Source: Halobacteriovoraceae bacterium (lineage in GTDB: Bacteria > Bdellovibrionota > Bacteriovoracia > Bacteriovoracales > Bacteriovoracaceae). From it: a DNA stretch of 31,434 nucleotides. A program made the position numbers and the translations under genes. Below, one piece after another: positions 20,260 to 28,073 of the stretch (position 1 is the stretch's first letter; each line of letters starts with the position of its first letter). Below the pieces are notes generated by a model. The model worked only from the letters and a program-made list of their open reading frames with translations, was not told where the DNA came from and searched no databases. The DNA lies in contig PBFR01000012.1 of assembly GCA_002718735.1 (NCBI GenBank), positions 1-31,434 of the forward strand, given 5' to 3'.

Positions 20260-21121
20260 TTTACTTGTAGCCCTTCTCTTAACCAGGTTAAAAAAACATG
20301 AATTCATCATATCCGGATTCTATTTTTTGGGATTCCCACTAGGTCTTTATTTAGAGCAATCCTATCTTTATAAAAAGGAAATAGACTTTGAGTTCTATTT
20401 TCTCAGCTCAACAGCTTTAGTCATGTCATCTGTAGCATTTTACAAGCATTATAAATCTAAAATTTTCAATGTTGACTATACTGTACCTGTGATTCTATTC
20501 TTGGGATTTTGTTCAATGCAAACAATTACCTTTTATTTGATTAGTGTAATATCTCTTTATCTTTTCTTCATCCAAAAGCAAAATATGGTTAAAAAACAAG
20601 ATCTCAATAACCATTGGGCACTTTACTTTGTACTCCTAACGATTGTTAAGCTTGTAAGTGATGGCTCTCTAGGGTCTTTTGAATATTCTAAAATTCTCTT
20701 GTTGGGGATTCTGACTTTGGGATTTCTTCATAATGCTTTCCTTAACAGGTTAGAGAATCTACTCATTAATCTCTCATTTATTCTTTTGGCATTGACCGCT
20801 GAAATCAGTCTATTAAGTTTCATGATTTTCGTCTGGATCATAATTAATATGTTTCTCGTAATTAAAATGACCCCAGCTTTAAAGGAGAATATACTTCAAA
20901 GGCATCATGCTTTTAAGCTTCTTGATAATTTAGGTTCATACCTAGAGCTGAAATCGAGCTTTAAACCCTATCCTCTTAAACAGGAAATCAAACATAATAG
21001 AATCTCTGCTCCAGTGAGATTCACAGAGTCTGAGGATGGAGAAAATATTCACTTAATCACCCTGAGGTTTGTAAGTTATGTTTCAATAACCCTACTTGTT
21101 ATTATGTGGTGGGGTCATTAA
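20243..21121 (+). CDS. Multi-helix membrane protein, possible short NuoL-position subunit
   Basis: A 292-residue protein with about seven membrane helices up to residue 208, then a polar segment (about 210-268) and one final helix (272-289). It occupies the nuoL position in an A-H-J-K-L-M-N-like order but is about half the length of NuoL (about 610). The stretch LLLGILTLGFLHNAFLNRLENLL (parts at 152-174) is loosely like the antiporter-family loop before helix 8. The polar segment plus terminal helix recalls the end of NuoL, where a lateral helix precedes a last membrane helix. No signature antiporter motif is intact. Function is unknown; the assignment is positional. Confidence 0.4.
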   Translation: MILTISLLVALLLTRLKKHEFIISGFYFLGFPLGLYLEQSYLYKKEIDFEFYFLSSTALVMSSVAFYKHYKSKIFNVDYTVPVILFLGFCSMQTITFYLISVISLYLFFIQKQNMVKKQDLNNHWALYFVLLTIVKLVSDGSLGSFEYSKILLLGILTLGFLHNAFLNRLENLLINLSFILLALTAEISLLSFMIFVWIIINMFLVIKMTPALKENILQRHHAFKLLDNLGSYLELKSSFKPYPLKQEIKHNRISAPVRFTESEDGENIHLITLRFVSYVSITLLVIMWWGH

Positions 21122-22167
21122 TGTTAAATTTGATTTTTATCATTGGCAGCGTAGTTCTGTATGTACAGCCTTTTAAAAAGCCTAACCTAATTTTCACTCT
21201 AGGCATAGCTGTCACTTCACTGATAATGTTCTTTGTACTTGGAAATCCCACTGGTATCACATTGAATTTTGACGGGCTCCTTCATGATGCAGTTATCAAT
21301 AAGAGCCACTATGCTTTATATTTCACTTTAGTGATGGTGTTGACCTTTGCATTTTCGCCGAAGAACAAATCTACTATCGGAGTATCATTTTTAGCTCCAT
21401 TAGCACTATTGAATCCAACAACTTTAAGCTTGAGTTTTATTCTATTTTTGGGTGATGCTTTAAACGTCGCAATTTCATCACGTGTATCTAAATTTCTATA
21501 CTCCTCAGTTTTTGGTTTAATATTGGCCAACAAAGTTTACGACTTTGACCATGGTGCTTCGGCCTTGGTATATTTTTTAGCCTTTATATTAAGTCTGTTT
21601 GCTCTTTTTAATAATTCAAGGTTCTTACGTGATGGAGGAGAAGTCAAAGCTCTATTTAGCGCGCTTGTAATTCCTATTTTAATTCTAGATTTGGCGAATA
21701 AACTAAGCTTTTCCCTTACCCCAATTGTTATTTTGGTGAGTGGCCTAATTTTGAACATGGCCTGGTTACTAGCTAGAAAAAGTATTTGTTTTTATACTGC
21801 TTTAGCGTCACTGGGAAGTTTTTTATTTTTGACACATGAATTTAATTCATTTGCAGCAATAACCTTACCATTCCTGGTAACATTCCATTGGATGAATCTT
21901 AGGATGGAGCCACCTAGGATAGTTAAAAACTATAGTTTCTTCCTAGTAAGATTAATTCTTTGTAGTTTTGGCTTTTTAGTATTTTCATTAGTGGCTCAAT
22001 GGAGCTTAGCTGTATTTCTTTTGCTTTTATTACTTTTTATGGGTGCCAGTACTTTTATCACAAAGAATACAGCTATTTATTCTCAGTATTTTTACAAGAG
22101 ATCTTTGGTCGTTATTTTGGGGGCTAGTATTTCAGTCTCCATATTCTTTGTAAGGAGTTTGGTATAA
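21121..22167 (+). CDS. Multi-helix membrane protein resembling a short NuoM-type antiporter subunit
   Basis: A 348-residue protein with about ten to twelve membrane helices. I take the ATG at 21121, whose A is also the last base of the preceding TAA, over a GTG at 21106. The segment LSLSFILFLGDALNVAIS (102-119) matches the antiporter-family helix whose Glu is essential (usually LFLGWEL), with Asp112 here. TPIVILVSGLILNMAWLLAR (200-219) matches the helix-8 pattern (TPVSALLAGVLLKxGxY), but the conserved Lys is replaced by Asn212. About 150 residues shorter than NuoM. The similarity is by eye and would need profile comparison. Confidence 0.45.
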   Translation: MLNLIFIIGSVVLYVQPFKKPNLIFTLGIAVTSLIMFFVLGNPTGITLNFDGLLHDAVINKSHYALYFTLVMVLTFAFSPKNKSTIGVSFLAPLALLNPTTLSLSFILFLGDALNVAISSRVSKFLYSSVFGLILANKVYDFDHGASALVYFLAFILSLFALFNNSRFLRDGGEVKALFSALVIPILILDLANKLSFSLTPIVILVSGLILNMAWLLARKSICFYTALASLGSFLFLTHEFNSFAAITLPFLVTFHWMNLRMEPPRIVKNYSFFLVRLILCSFGFLVFSLVAQWSLAVFLLLLLLFMGASTFITKNTAIYSQYFYKRSLVVILGASISVSIFFVRSLV

Positions 22168-23357
22168 TGGAATTGTCTATAATTAATATACTCCTAGCAT
22201 TTAATTGTGGTATGGCAGCACTCCTTAGAGGGTTCAAGGGGTTATACACGAACGCAATTGGTCTAGCGACTATTCTAATTTTTATGGTTTATATCGCTTT
22301 GAACCAATGGCAAGAAAATATCATTATGATTGTGGCATGTGGCGTGGGAATTTCTTGTTTTCTACATGAATTATTGAAAAAAGAAAATTCAACAAATCCA
22401 GAGCTTAATATTTTCATGGGCTTTATTCCATTGCTCCTAGCCTCTTCCACAAATATCCTCTCATTCTTTATTTATTTATTTATTTTTGAAGTCTTTAAAG
22501 ACCTATTATTTTGGAGAGGAAGCGAAATAGAACTGAAGTGGCTTAAAAGGCGGCAGTATTTAAATAGCTTGAAGTATTTACTTATTTGTCTTTCTCTATT
22601 TGCGGGAATATTAGTATTTGGGCAAATAGATTTTCCCTCAAAAGTAGTACCCTCAAAACACGCTTTAGTCGTTTTAGCCCTTTGGAGTTTTCTAAGTTTT
22701 TCATATGCTGGTATTTTTGAAGGAGCTAAAGACACCGTAAGAAACATTAATACTGCCTTTAAATTTAACCCGTGCATATTTATTGCAACTACGCAGTATT
22801 TTATTCCCTTGAGTATTATAGTTAAAATTAAAGAGTTCATGATGAATATGGATTTTGATCTATACCAGACCGGAATCCAATTAACTTCCACATTGGCCTT
22901 GCTCACTATTTTGTTTAGTATATTCAAGTCAGGAAGAAAAGGAAGTAGGACTAATGTCTATAGTCATTTTATATTTTTGATTTCTAGTCCTCTATTTCTT
23001 TTTGTAGACAGTTTCACAGTAACAGACTACTTATGTATAAATCTATTTTCTGGAATGCTGAGCTACGGTCTTGTTATCTTTAGCTTTGCGCCTTTTCAAA
23101 GGACAGGGAGACTTCTTATTACCCCAGGTCCGTTTTCGCCAATATATATCTACATTGTAATCGAAACTATTAATTATTCAGGTCCTCAAAATGCCTGGAT
23201 TAAGTCTCTATCGTTTTTAGGCTTTATATTGATTTATAACCTAAAACTTGAACAATCATCTCCACTATTGTCTTGTAATAAATTAAAGGACTTGGCTCCT
23301 GTGGCAGGGCTAGCCCTGTTTGTATCTATTCTGTTTGTTGTTAGAATAGCATTATGA
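22167..23357 (+). CDS. Multi-helix membrane protein resembling a short NuoN/NuoM-type subunit
   Basis: A 396-residue protein with about eleven or twelve membrane helices. Residues 81-115, with SSTNILSFFIYLFIFEVF at 93-110, follow the antiporter-subunit pattern for helices 4-5. Glu108 sits at the place of the conserved functional Glu. A later NPCIFIATTQYFIPLSIIVK segment resembles the Thr-Pro start of helix 8, but its Lys/His pattern differs. True NuoN has about 485 residues. A clear AAGGAG ribosome binding site (22152-22157) precedes the ATG, which overlaps the previous TAA. Its TGA overlaps the next ATG. It is the last membrane gene of the set. Confidence 0.45.
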   Translation: MELSIINILLAFNCGMAALLRGFKGLYTNAIGLATILIFMVYIALNQWQENIIMIVACGVGISCFLHELLKKENSTNPELNIFMGFIPLLLASSTNILSFFIYLFIFEVFKDLLFWRGSEIELKWLKRRQYLNSLKYLLICLSLFAGILVFGQIDFPSKVVPSKHALVVLALWSFLSFSYAGIFEGAKDTVRNINTAFKFNPCIFIATTQYFIPLSIIVKIKEFMMNMDFDLYQTGIQLTSTLALLTILFSIFKSGRKGSRTNVYSHFIFLISSPLFLFVDSFTVTDYLCINLFSGMLSYGLVIFSFAPFQRTGRLLITPGPFSPIYIYIVIETINYSGPQNAWIKSLSFLGFILIYNLKLEQSSPLLSCNKLKDLAPVAGLALFVSILFVVRIAL

Positions 23358-26300
23358 AAAAGTACCGAATCCGCCTCCTTGATAAAAGGGTAATAGGTCC
23401 ATTTACAGCAAAGGAAATTGAGATCTTGTTAAATAAGAGAAGGATCACTGGCGATGAAGATTTTCAGGAATTTCCTACAGGAGATTGGGCCTCTCTGAGT
23501 ATGCTTCCAAATTTGGAACAACAACTATCAGGCAATATGGAAGATGATCCAACATTTGTTAGGAAGTTGAGTGATATTGGCTTTAACTCAAACGGTGTAG
23601 ATTTAAAATTCCCTAAGGAGTTTGAGTTTGAAAGTGATTTAACATCTATGACACCGATTAGTGCATCTGATGAGCCAAAGCCCTCTGATAGTAAAAGTAA
23701 TAATGATGAGCCGGAAGCTGAAAGAACTGAGCTTGCACGATTAACTCCTGCTACAGAAATGTCGGATTCGGATAAAACAATTATAAATCCGGCCACAATT
23801 GACTTTTTAAAAAAGGAAAAAGAGAAAGAAGCTGAGAGAAAGAAGCTTGAAGAGCAACTTAAGGAAAGAGAAACAGAAAACGAAGAAAAGAAGATTAATT
23901 ATGAGCAAGACGCCACAGAGATATTTTCTCTAAAAGAATTTAAAGACAATATTTCAAAAGAGGTTTTAAATAGTGAGCAAGAACTAGAAGAAGAAGTTTT
24001 TAACCGAATTGACAAAGAGGAAAAAAAGCAACAAAAGTCATTAAAACAGCCCGAGAATGTTCTGGTAGAAAAAAGTTCAAATAAAAAAAAACCAATATTC
24101 ATAATTGTTGCGGCCCTGTTATTAGTTGTAATTTTGTTACCTGAGCAAAAAGAGACAAAATCAAACAAGGAATTGGTTTTATCTTACCCAGATATAGAAT
24201 TTCCCCAACAGTATGAGACACCTGACAAAATAAAGGCACAAACATTATTTAAAAAAGGAATGGTGGAATATCAAAATGGTGATTATAAGTCTAAATTAAA
24301 GGCATCAAAATTATTTAAAGCTTCTGTTGAAAATAGCTTTAAAAACAATCCTGCGTCATCATGGCTTATTTTAGTATATTCAGAACTTCTACCCCACTCT
24401 AAAAATAAAAGTTACGATGCAAATAGAATTTTTAAGTTAATTCAAATTTTCAATTCTAAATCATCAAAAGACCCAACGCTTGTTGCAGGCATGGCCTTGT
24501 TTTATCTGAATATTGGAAAGTCCGAAGCTGCTGTTAAGGTTGTTGAGAAGTTCAATGCTATCGAATCAAATAAACCAACAATAGAATTATTTTCTGTTTA
24601 TTTAAAGTCTTTACTGCAAAGTGGTGATGCTTTAAAGGCAAAGTCAGTAGAGAAAAGACTTAAGGCCGTACAAAAGAAAAGTCTTTTAGTTTATCAGAAC
24701 TTATTTGATTATTATAAATTCAAAAATGAACTGGAGCAGGCAGCAAATATAATTGTAGAGGCCGAGGCAAAAGGTCACAAAGAAACAGGTTTACTACTAA
24801 GAAAGGCACATCTGTTTTTATATAATGAAGACTTTAATTCTTTGGAGGCCTTATTAAAAATAATTTCCCAAAGAAGAGCTGAAAATTCAAAGTTATATTA
24901 TTCAAAGTTTTTGGAATATCGTGCGTTGTTAGAGTCAAGCCAAAACAAACCCGATAGGGCCCTAGCTTCTTTTAAGAAAGCTTTAGAAGTAAATGAGTCA
25001 CTAGAACTGAGGTCAAGACTCGCATCACTTGAAGCAAATTCAACAAGTGAGGTGAACATACTTATTAACGAAAGTAAGGCTGTGAAACTTATCTCTGACT
25101 CTAAGGCTCATATTGCTAAAGGGAACTTTAAATACGCATTTAAAGATGCATTGGAAGCCTCGAGACTTGCTCCAAATTACTTACCTGCCCAACTACACTT
25201 AGCGAGCCTTCAAATAAAAAAGAGTTTCTACAACGAAGCTCTTATTTCTTTGGAAAAGCTCTACGATAAGTATCCTCAAAATTCGCAAGTCGTGTTCAAA
25301 CTTATTGACGCATACATTGAAGCCTACAAATTTCAAAAAGCAAAAAAAATGATCAATATTATTTCTGCATCTGATATGAAGAGTGAGCCGGAATATTACT
25401 CTAAGAATGCAAAGTACTACGTTTTTAAAGATGATTTTATTCATGCAGTAGCTTGGTTGCAAAAAGCAATTAATATTAATCCCCTAGATGATTACAACAC
25501 TTTTGAATTGGCAAAATTATTTATTAGATATCGAAAGTACGATAAGGCAAAAGTTTTATTAAATAAGGTTATGGATTTAGATCCGGCCAATGTCGAGTAT
25601 CGTGTAGCATATGGAGAGATTGTTTATGAGCAAGAGGGAGCTAATTCAGCAATTGGTTATCTATACGATGTGCTAAAGGACTTTAAAGACAACAGTAAAA
25701 TTTTGGGTGCTATTGGTATTTACTACTACAGAAGCGGTCAAATAAAGATGTTTGAAACGACAAAAGAAAAGCTTTTAAAACTACCAAACACAGACGGCTC
25801 GCTTTTTGAGTTTTTAATTAAAGCTGCTAAGCTTGACCAAAACTACGAAGCGGTTGTTGAATACTCAAATGAACTATTAAAAATAAGACCTGAAGATTTA
25901 CAAACAAGAATGTTCTTAGGCCAAGTATATATGGAACTTTCCAAATACAAAGAGGCCCTTGAGCAATTCAGTCTCATCAAATCAAGGCTTAAAACATATC
26001 CAAAGCTTCAATTTTTTATGAGTAAACTTTATCTTTTAACTGATAATGTTGAAAAAGCAAAGGAACTAGCAAACGGAGAGATCAAAGGTAATCCTGGTTC
26101 TACACATGGCTATGTACTTTTAGGTGATATACTTAGAAAAGAAGGAAAGTTTAACGAAGCGGAAAAACACTATAAAAAGGCACAAAAAATTGATCCAAAA
26201 AATGTCGACGTGCTTGTAGGTCTGGCCTACATTAACTTTGTTAAAAGCCAATATGAGATTGCCCTTGATCTATTCATCAAAGCAAAAAGGCTTGACCCTG

Positions 26301-26452
26301 GTAGAGCTGAAACCTATAAATTACTTGGTGATGTTTATAGAAAAATTGCACAAAGCTCATTGGCAATTGAGTCGTATAAAATGTTTCTTGAGCTTTCTCC
26401 AAACACAAGATATAAAAAAGACCTTCAAAATTACATTCGAATGATGCAGTGA
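23354..26452 (+). CDS. Large membrane-anchored GYF-domain/TPR scaffold protein
   Basis: A 1032-residue protein. Residues 1-55 form a GYF_2-like domain: a Tyr-rich first strand, then GPFTAKEIEILLNKRRITGD and a Trp45-containing turn. Residues 60-145 are acidic and Ser/Asp-rich. Residues 150-240 are highly charged and probably coiled coil. A single membrane helix lies at 247-262, giving a cytoplasmic N-terminus and a periplasmic C-terminus if the positive-inside rule holds (KKK at 244-246). Residues 290-1032 are packed with TPR units, clearest at the end. ATGA overlap with the preceding membrane gene indicates coupling. Likely a scaffold linking the membrane module to other proteins; Myxococcus GltJ also uses GYF domains, but no kinship is shown. 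Confidence 0.75.
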   Translation: MKKYRIRLLDKRVIGPFTAKEIEILLNKRRITGDEDFQEFPTGDWASLSMLPNLEQQLSGNMEDDPTFVRKLSDIGFNSNGVDLKFPKEFEFESDLTSMTPISASDEPKPSDSKSNNDEPEAERTELARLTPATEMSDSDKTIINPATIDFLKKEKEKEAERKKLEEQLKERETENEEKKINYEQDATEIFSLKEFKDNISKEVLNSEQELEEEVFNRIDKEEKKQQKSLKQPENVLVEKSSNKKKPIFIIVAALLLVVILLPEQKETKSNKELVLSYPDIEFPQQYETPDKIKAQTLFKKGMVEYQNGDYKSKLKASKLFKASVENSFKNNPASSWLILVYSELLPHSKNKSYDANRIFKLIQIFNSKSSKDPTLVAGMALFYLNIGKSEAAVKVVEKFNAIESNKPTIELFSVYLKSLLQSGDALKAKSVEKRLKAVQKKSLLVYQNLFDYYKFKNELEQAANIIVEAEAKGHKETGLLLRKAHLFLYNEDFNSLEALLKIISQRRAENSKLYYSKFLEYRALLESSQNKPDRALASFKKALEVNESLELRSRLASLEANSTSEVNILINESKAVKLISDSKAHIAKGNFKYAFKDALEASRLAPNYLPAQLHLASLQIKKSFYNEALISLEKLYDKYPQNSQVVFKLIDAYIEAYKFQKAKKMINIISASDMKSEPEYYSKNAKYYVFKDDFIHAVAWLQKAININPLDDYNTFELAKLFIRYRKYDKAKVLLNKVMDLDPANVEYRVAYGEIVYEQEGANSAIGYLYDVLKDFKDNSKILGAIGIYYYRSGQIKMFETTKEKLLKLPNTDGSLFEFLIKAAKLDQNYEAVVEYSNELLKIRPEDLQTRMFLGQVYMELSKYKEALEQFSLIKSRLKTYPKLQFFMSKLYLLTDNVEKAKELANGEIKGNPGSTHGYVLLGDILRKEGKFNEAEKHYKKAQKIDPKNVDVLVGLAYINFVKSQYEIALDLFIKAKRLDPGRAETYKLLGDVYRKIAQSSLAIESYKMFLELSPNTRYKKDLQNYIRMMQ

Positions 26453-26462
26453 GGACCCCAAA

Positions 26463-27737
26463 ATGTTGGATATTAAATTTATTGAATCAAATTTGAACAC
26501 AGTTAAAGAAAACTTAGCCAAAAGAAATTTTGATATAGAAGAAATTGATAAGATTGTTCTATTGAATACTTCAAGAAAAGAACTAACAACCCAAGTTGAA
26601 AACACTCAGGCTCAAATTAAGTCTCTTTCTAAAGAGATTGGAATGAAGAAGAAGTCCGGTGAAAATGCTGATACTTTAATGAGTGAGGTTCAAACTCTTA
26701 AAGCGTCAATTGAGGCTCAAAACGTAAAACTGGAACAAGTTAAAGAAGACCTTCAGCAAAAATTGGCAAGTGTGCCAAACCTTCTCGAAGAGGATACACC
26801 TGTTGGATCTGATGAAAACGACAATGTAGAGGTTAATAAATGGGGTGATCCGAAAAATTTTAACTTCGAGCCAAAGGATCATGCTGACTTAGGTGAGAAC
26901 CTAGGAATGCTTGATTTTGAGACAGCTGCAAAGCTTACAGGGTCTAGATTTGTAGTTTATAAAGGTCAACTTGCAAGACTTGAAAGAGCAATTGCAAACT
27001 ATATGTTGGATTTTCACTTAGATAACGGATATGAAGAAATTATTCCTCCTCTAATTGTAAATGACCAAACCCTTTATGGAACAGGTCAGTTACCTAAGTT
27101 TGGTGAGGACCTATTTAAAATTGATGGCCGTCCTTGGTACCTCATACCAACGGCTGAAGTCCCGGTAACTAATCTGAAAGCCGGTGAGATTTTTGATCCA
27201 TCAGAGTTTCCAATGAGATATGTGGCCTACACCCCATGTTTTAGGAGTGAAGCAGGTTCATATGGCAGAGACACAAGAGGTCTTATTAGAATGCACCAGT
27301 TTAACAAAGTTGAAATGGTAAATATCATGCACCCAGAGGAATCTGAAAAGGCACTTACCGATATGGTTAGAAGTGCAGAGCAAATCCTTGAAAATCTAAA
27401 ATTGCCATACCGCACAGTAAGGCTTTGTTCTGGTGATATTGGCTTTGGGGCCAGAAAAACATTTGATTTGGAAGTTTGGGTTCCAAGCCAGAAGAAATAC
27501 CGTGAAATCTCTTCTTGCTCAAATTGTGGGGATTTCCAGGCAAGAAGAGCAAATATTAGATTTAAGAAGCAAGGCGAAAAGCCTTCATTTGCCCACACTT
27601 TAAATGGTTCAGGTCTCGCAGTTGGCAGGACTTTAGTTGCAATTCTAGAGAATTACCAACAAGAAGACGGCACGATTGAGGTGCCGGAAGTTCTTAGACC
27701 GTACATGGGTGGTGTGGAAGTAATTGCACCTAAATAA
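26463..27737 (+). CDS. serS: Seryl-tRNA synthetase
   Basis: Class II aminoacyl-tRNA synthetase that charges tRNA-Ser and also tRNA-Sec where present. The 424-residue protein has the N-terminal antiparallel coiled coil (about 25-105) that grips the long variable arm of tRNA-Ser. The catalytic domain shows motif 2 CFRSEAGSYGRDTRGLIR (from about 258) and motif 3 NGSGLAVGRTLVAILENYQ near the end. The ribosome binding site GAGGA overlaps the TGA of the TPR gene, so transcription may continue from the upstream operon. Two tRNA-Ser genes follow on the same strand, placing the enzyme beside its substrates. Confidence 0.98.
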   Translation: MLDIKFIESNLNTVKENLAKRNFDIEEIDKIVLLNTSRKELTTQVENTQAQIKSLSKEIGMKKKSGENADTLMSEVQTLKASIEAQNVKLEQVKEDLQQKLASVPNLLEEDTPVGSDENDNVEVNKWGDPKNFNFEPKDHADLGENLGMLDFETAAKLTGSRFVVYKGQLARLERAIANYMLDFHLDNGYEEIIPPLIVNDQTLYGTGQLPKFGEDLFKIDGRPWYLIPTAEVPVTNLKAGEIFDPSEFPMRYVAYTPCFRSEAGSYGRDTRGLIRMHQFNKVEMVNIMHPEESEKALTDMVRSAEQILENLKLPYRTVRLCSGDIGFGARKTFDLEVWVPSQKKYREISSCSNCGDFQARRANIRFKKQGEKPSFAHTLNGSGLAVGRTLVAILENYQQEDGTIEVPEVLRPYMGGVEVIAPK

Positions 27738-27741
27738 ATTA

Positions 27742-27770
27742 TTGATTTCTTATAGCTTTGCTATTATATT
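27742..27770 (+). promoter_or_regulatory. Candidate promoter for the tRNA-Ser genes
   Basis: TTGATT (27742-27747) and TATATT (27765-27770) are separated by 17 nt, giving a start about 10 nt before tRNA-Ser(UGA). It begins 5 bp after the serS stop codon, so the tRNAs can be made independently of serS. Confidence 0.5.
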
Positions 27771-27787
27771 TTACACTACGTTTTTAT

Positions 27788-27877
27788 GGAAGTGTGTCCG
27801 AGTGGTCGAAGGAGGCAGTTTTGAAAACTGTTGAAGGTTTGCGCCTTCCGGGGGTTCGAATCCCTCCACTTCCGCCA
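27788..27877 (+). tRNA. tRNA-Ser, anticodon TGA
   Basis: A 90-nt class II tRNA. The acceptor stem GGAAGTG pairs with CACTTCC. The anticodon loop TTTGAAA gives anticodon TGA, which reads UCN serine codons. A long variable arm (GAAGGTTTGCGCCTTC) is typical of serine tRNAs. The T loop is GTTCGAATC, and CCA is encoded at 27875-27877. Confidence 0.97.
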
Positions 27878-27893
27878 TATTAATGTAACTCAT

Positions 27894-27982
27894 GGAGACG
27901 TGGGTGAGTGGCTGAAACCAGGCCCTTGCTAAGGGTCCGAACGTTCTGCGTTCCGCGAGTTCGAATCTCGCCGTCTCCGCCA
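27894..27982 (+). tRNA. tRNA-Ser, anticodon GCT
   Basis: An 89-nt class II tRNA. GGAGACG pairs with CGTCTCC. The anticodon loop TTGCTAA gives anticodon GCT for AGC/AGU codons. It has a long variable arm, T loop GTTCGAATC, and CCA encoded at 27980-27982. It is 16 nt after the first tRNA and ends 7 nt before the terminator stem. An integrase gene lies downstream, so its 3' end is the likely attachment site. Confidence 0.97.
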
Positions 27983-27988
27983 TTTTTT

Positions 27989-28031
27989 ATAAGCCCTTAA
28001 TTTTACTTCGATTTTAAGGGCTTATTTTTTT
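27989..28031 (+). terminator. Rho-independent terminator after the tRNA-Ser genes
   Basis: A 12-bp perfect stem ATAAGCCCTTAA / TTAAGGGCTTAT (27989-28000 and 28014-28025) with a 13-nt loop is followed by a run of T. It also lies at the convergent end of the minus-strand integrase gene. Confidence 0.9.
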
Positions 28032-28049
28032 GCACAGTCCTTGCACAGT
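28030..28049. repeat. Two direct 9-bp repeats beside the integrase gene
   Basis: TTGCACAGT occurs at 28030-28038 and 28041-28049, an 11-bp period close to one helical turn. The pair lies between the tRNA-Ser(GCT) terminator and the integrase stop codon. Spacing and place fit arm-type binding sites of a tyrosine recombinase, but this is inference. Confidence 0.5.
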
Positions 28050-28073
28050 TTTAGACCAAAATTTTGACTCCAT

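Noticed and set aside
27771..27983. 70-codon minus-strand ORF across the two tRNA-Ser genes
   Set aside because: It is antisense to tRNAs and contains the GFEPP-type peptide that arises from tRNA sequence; a well-known spurious ORF class.
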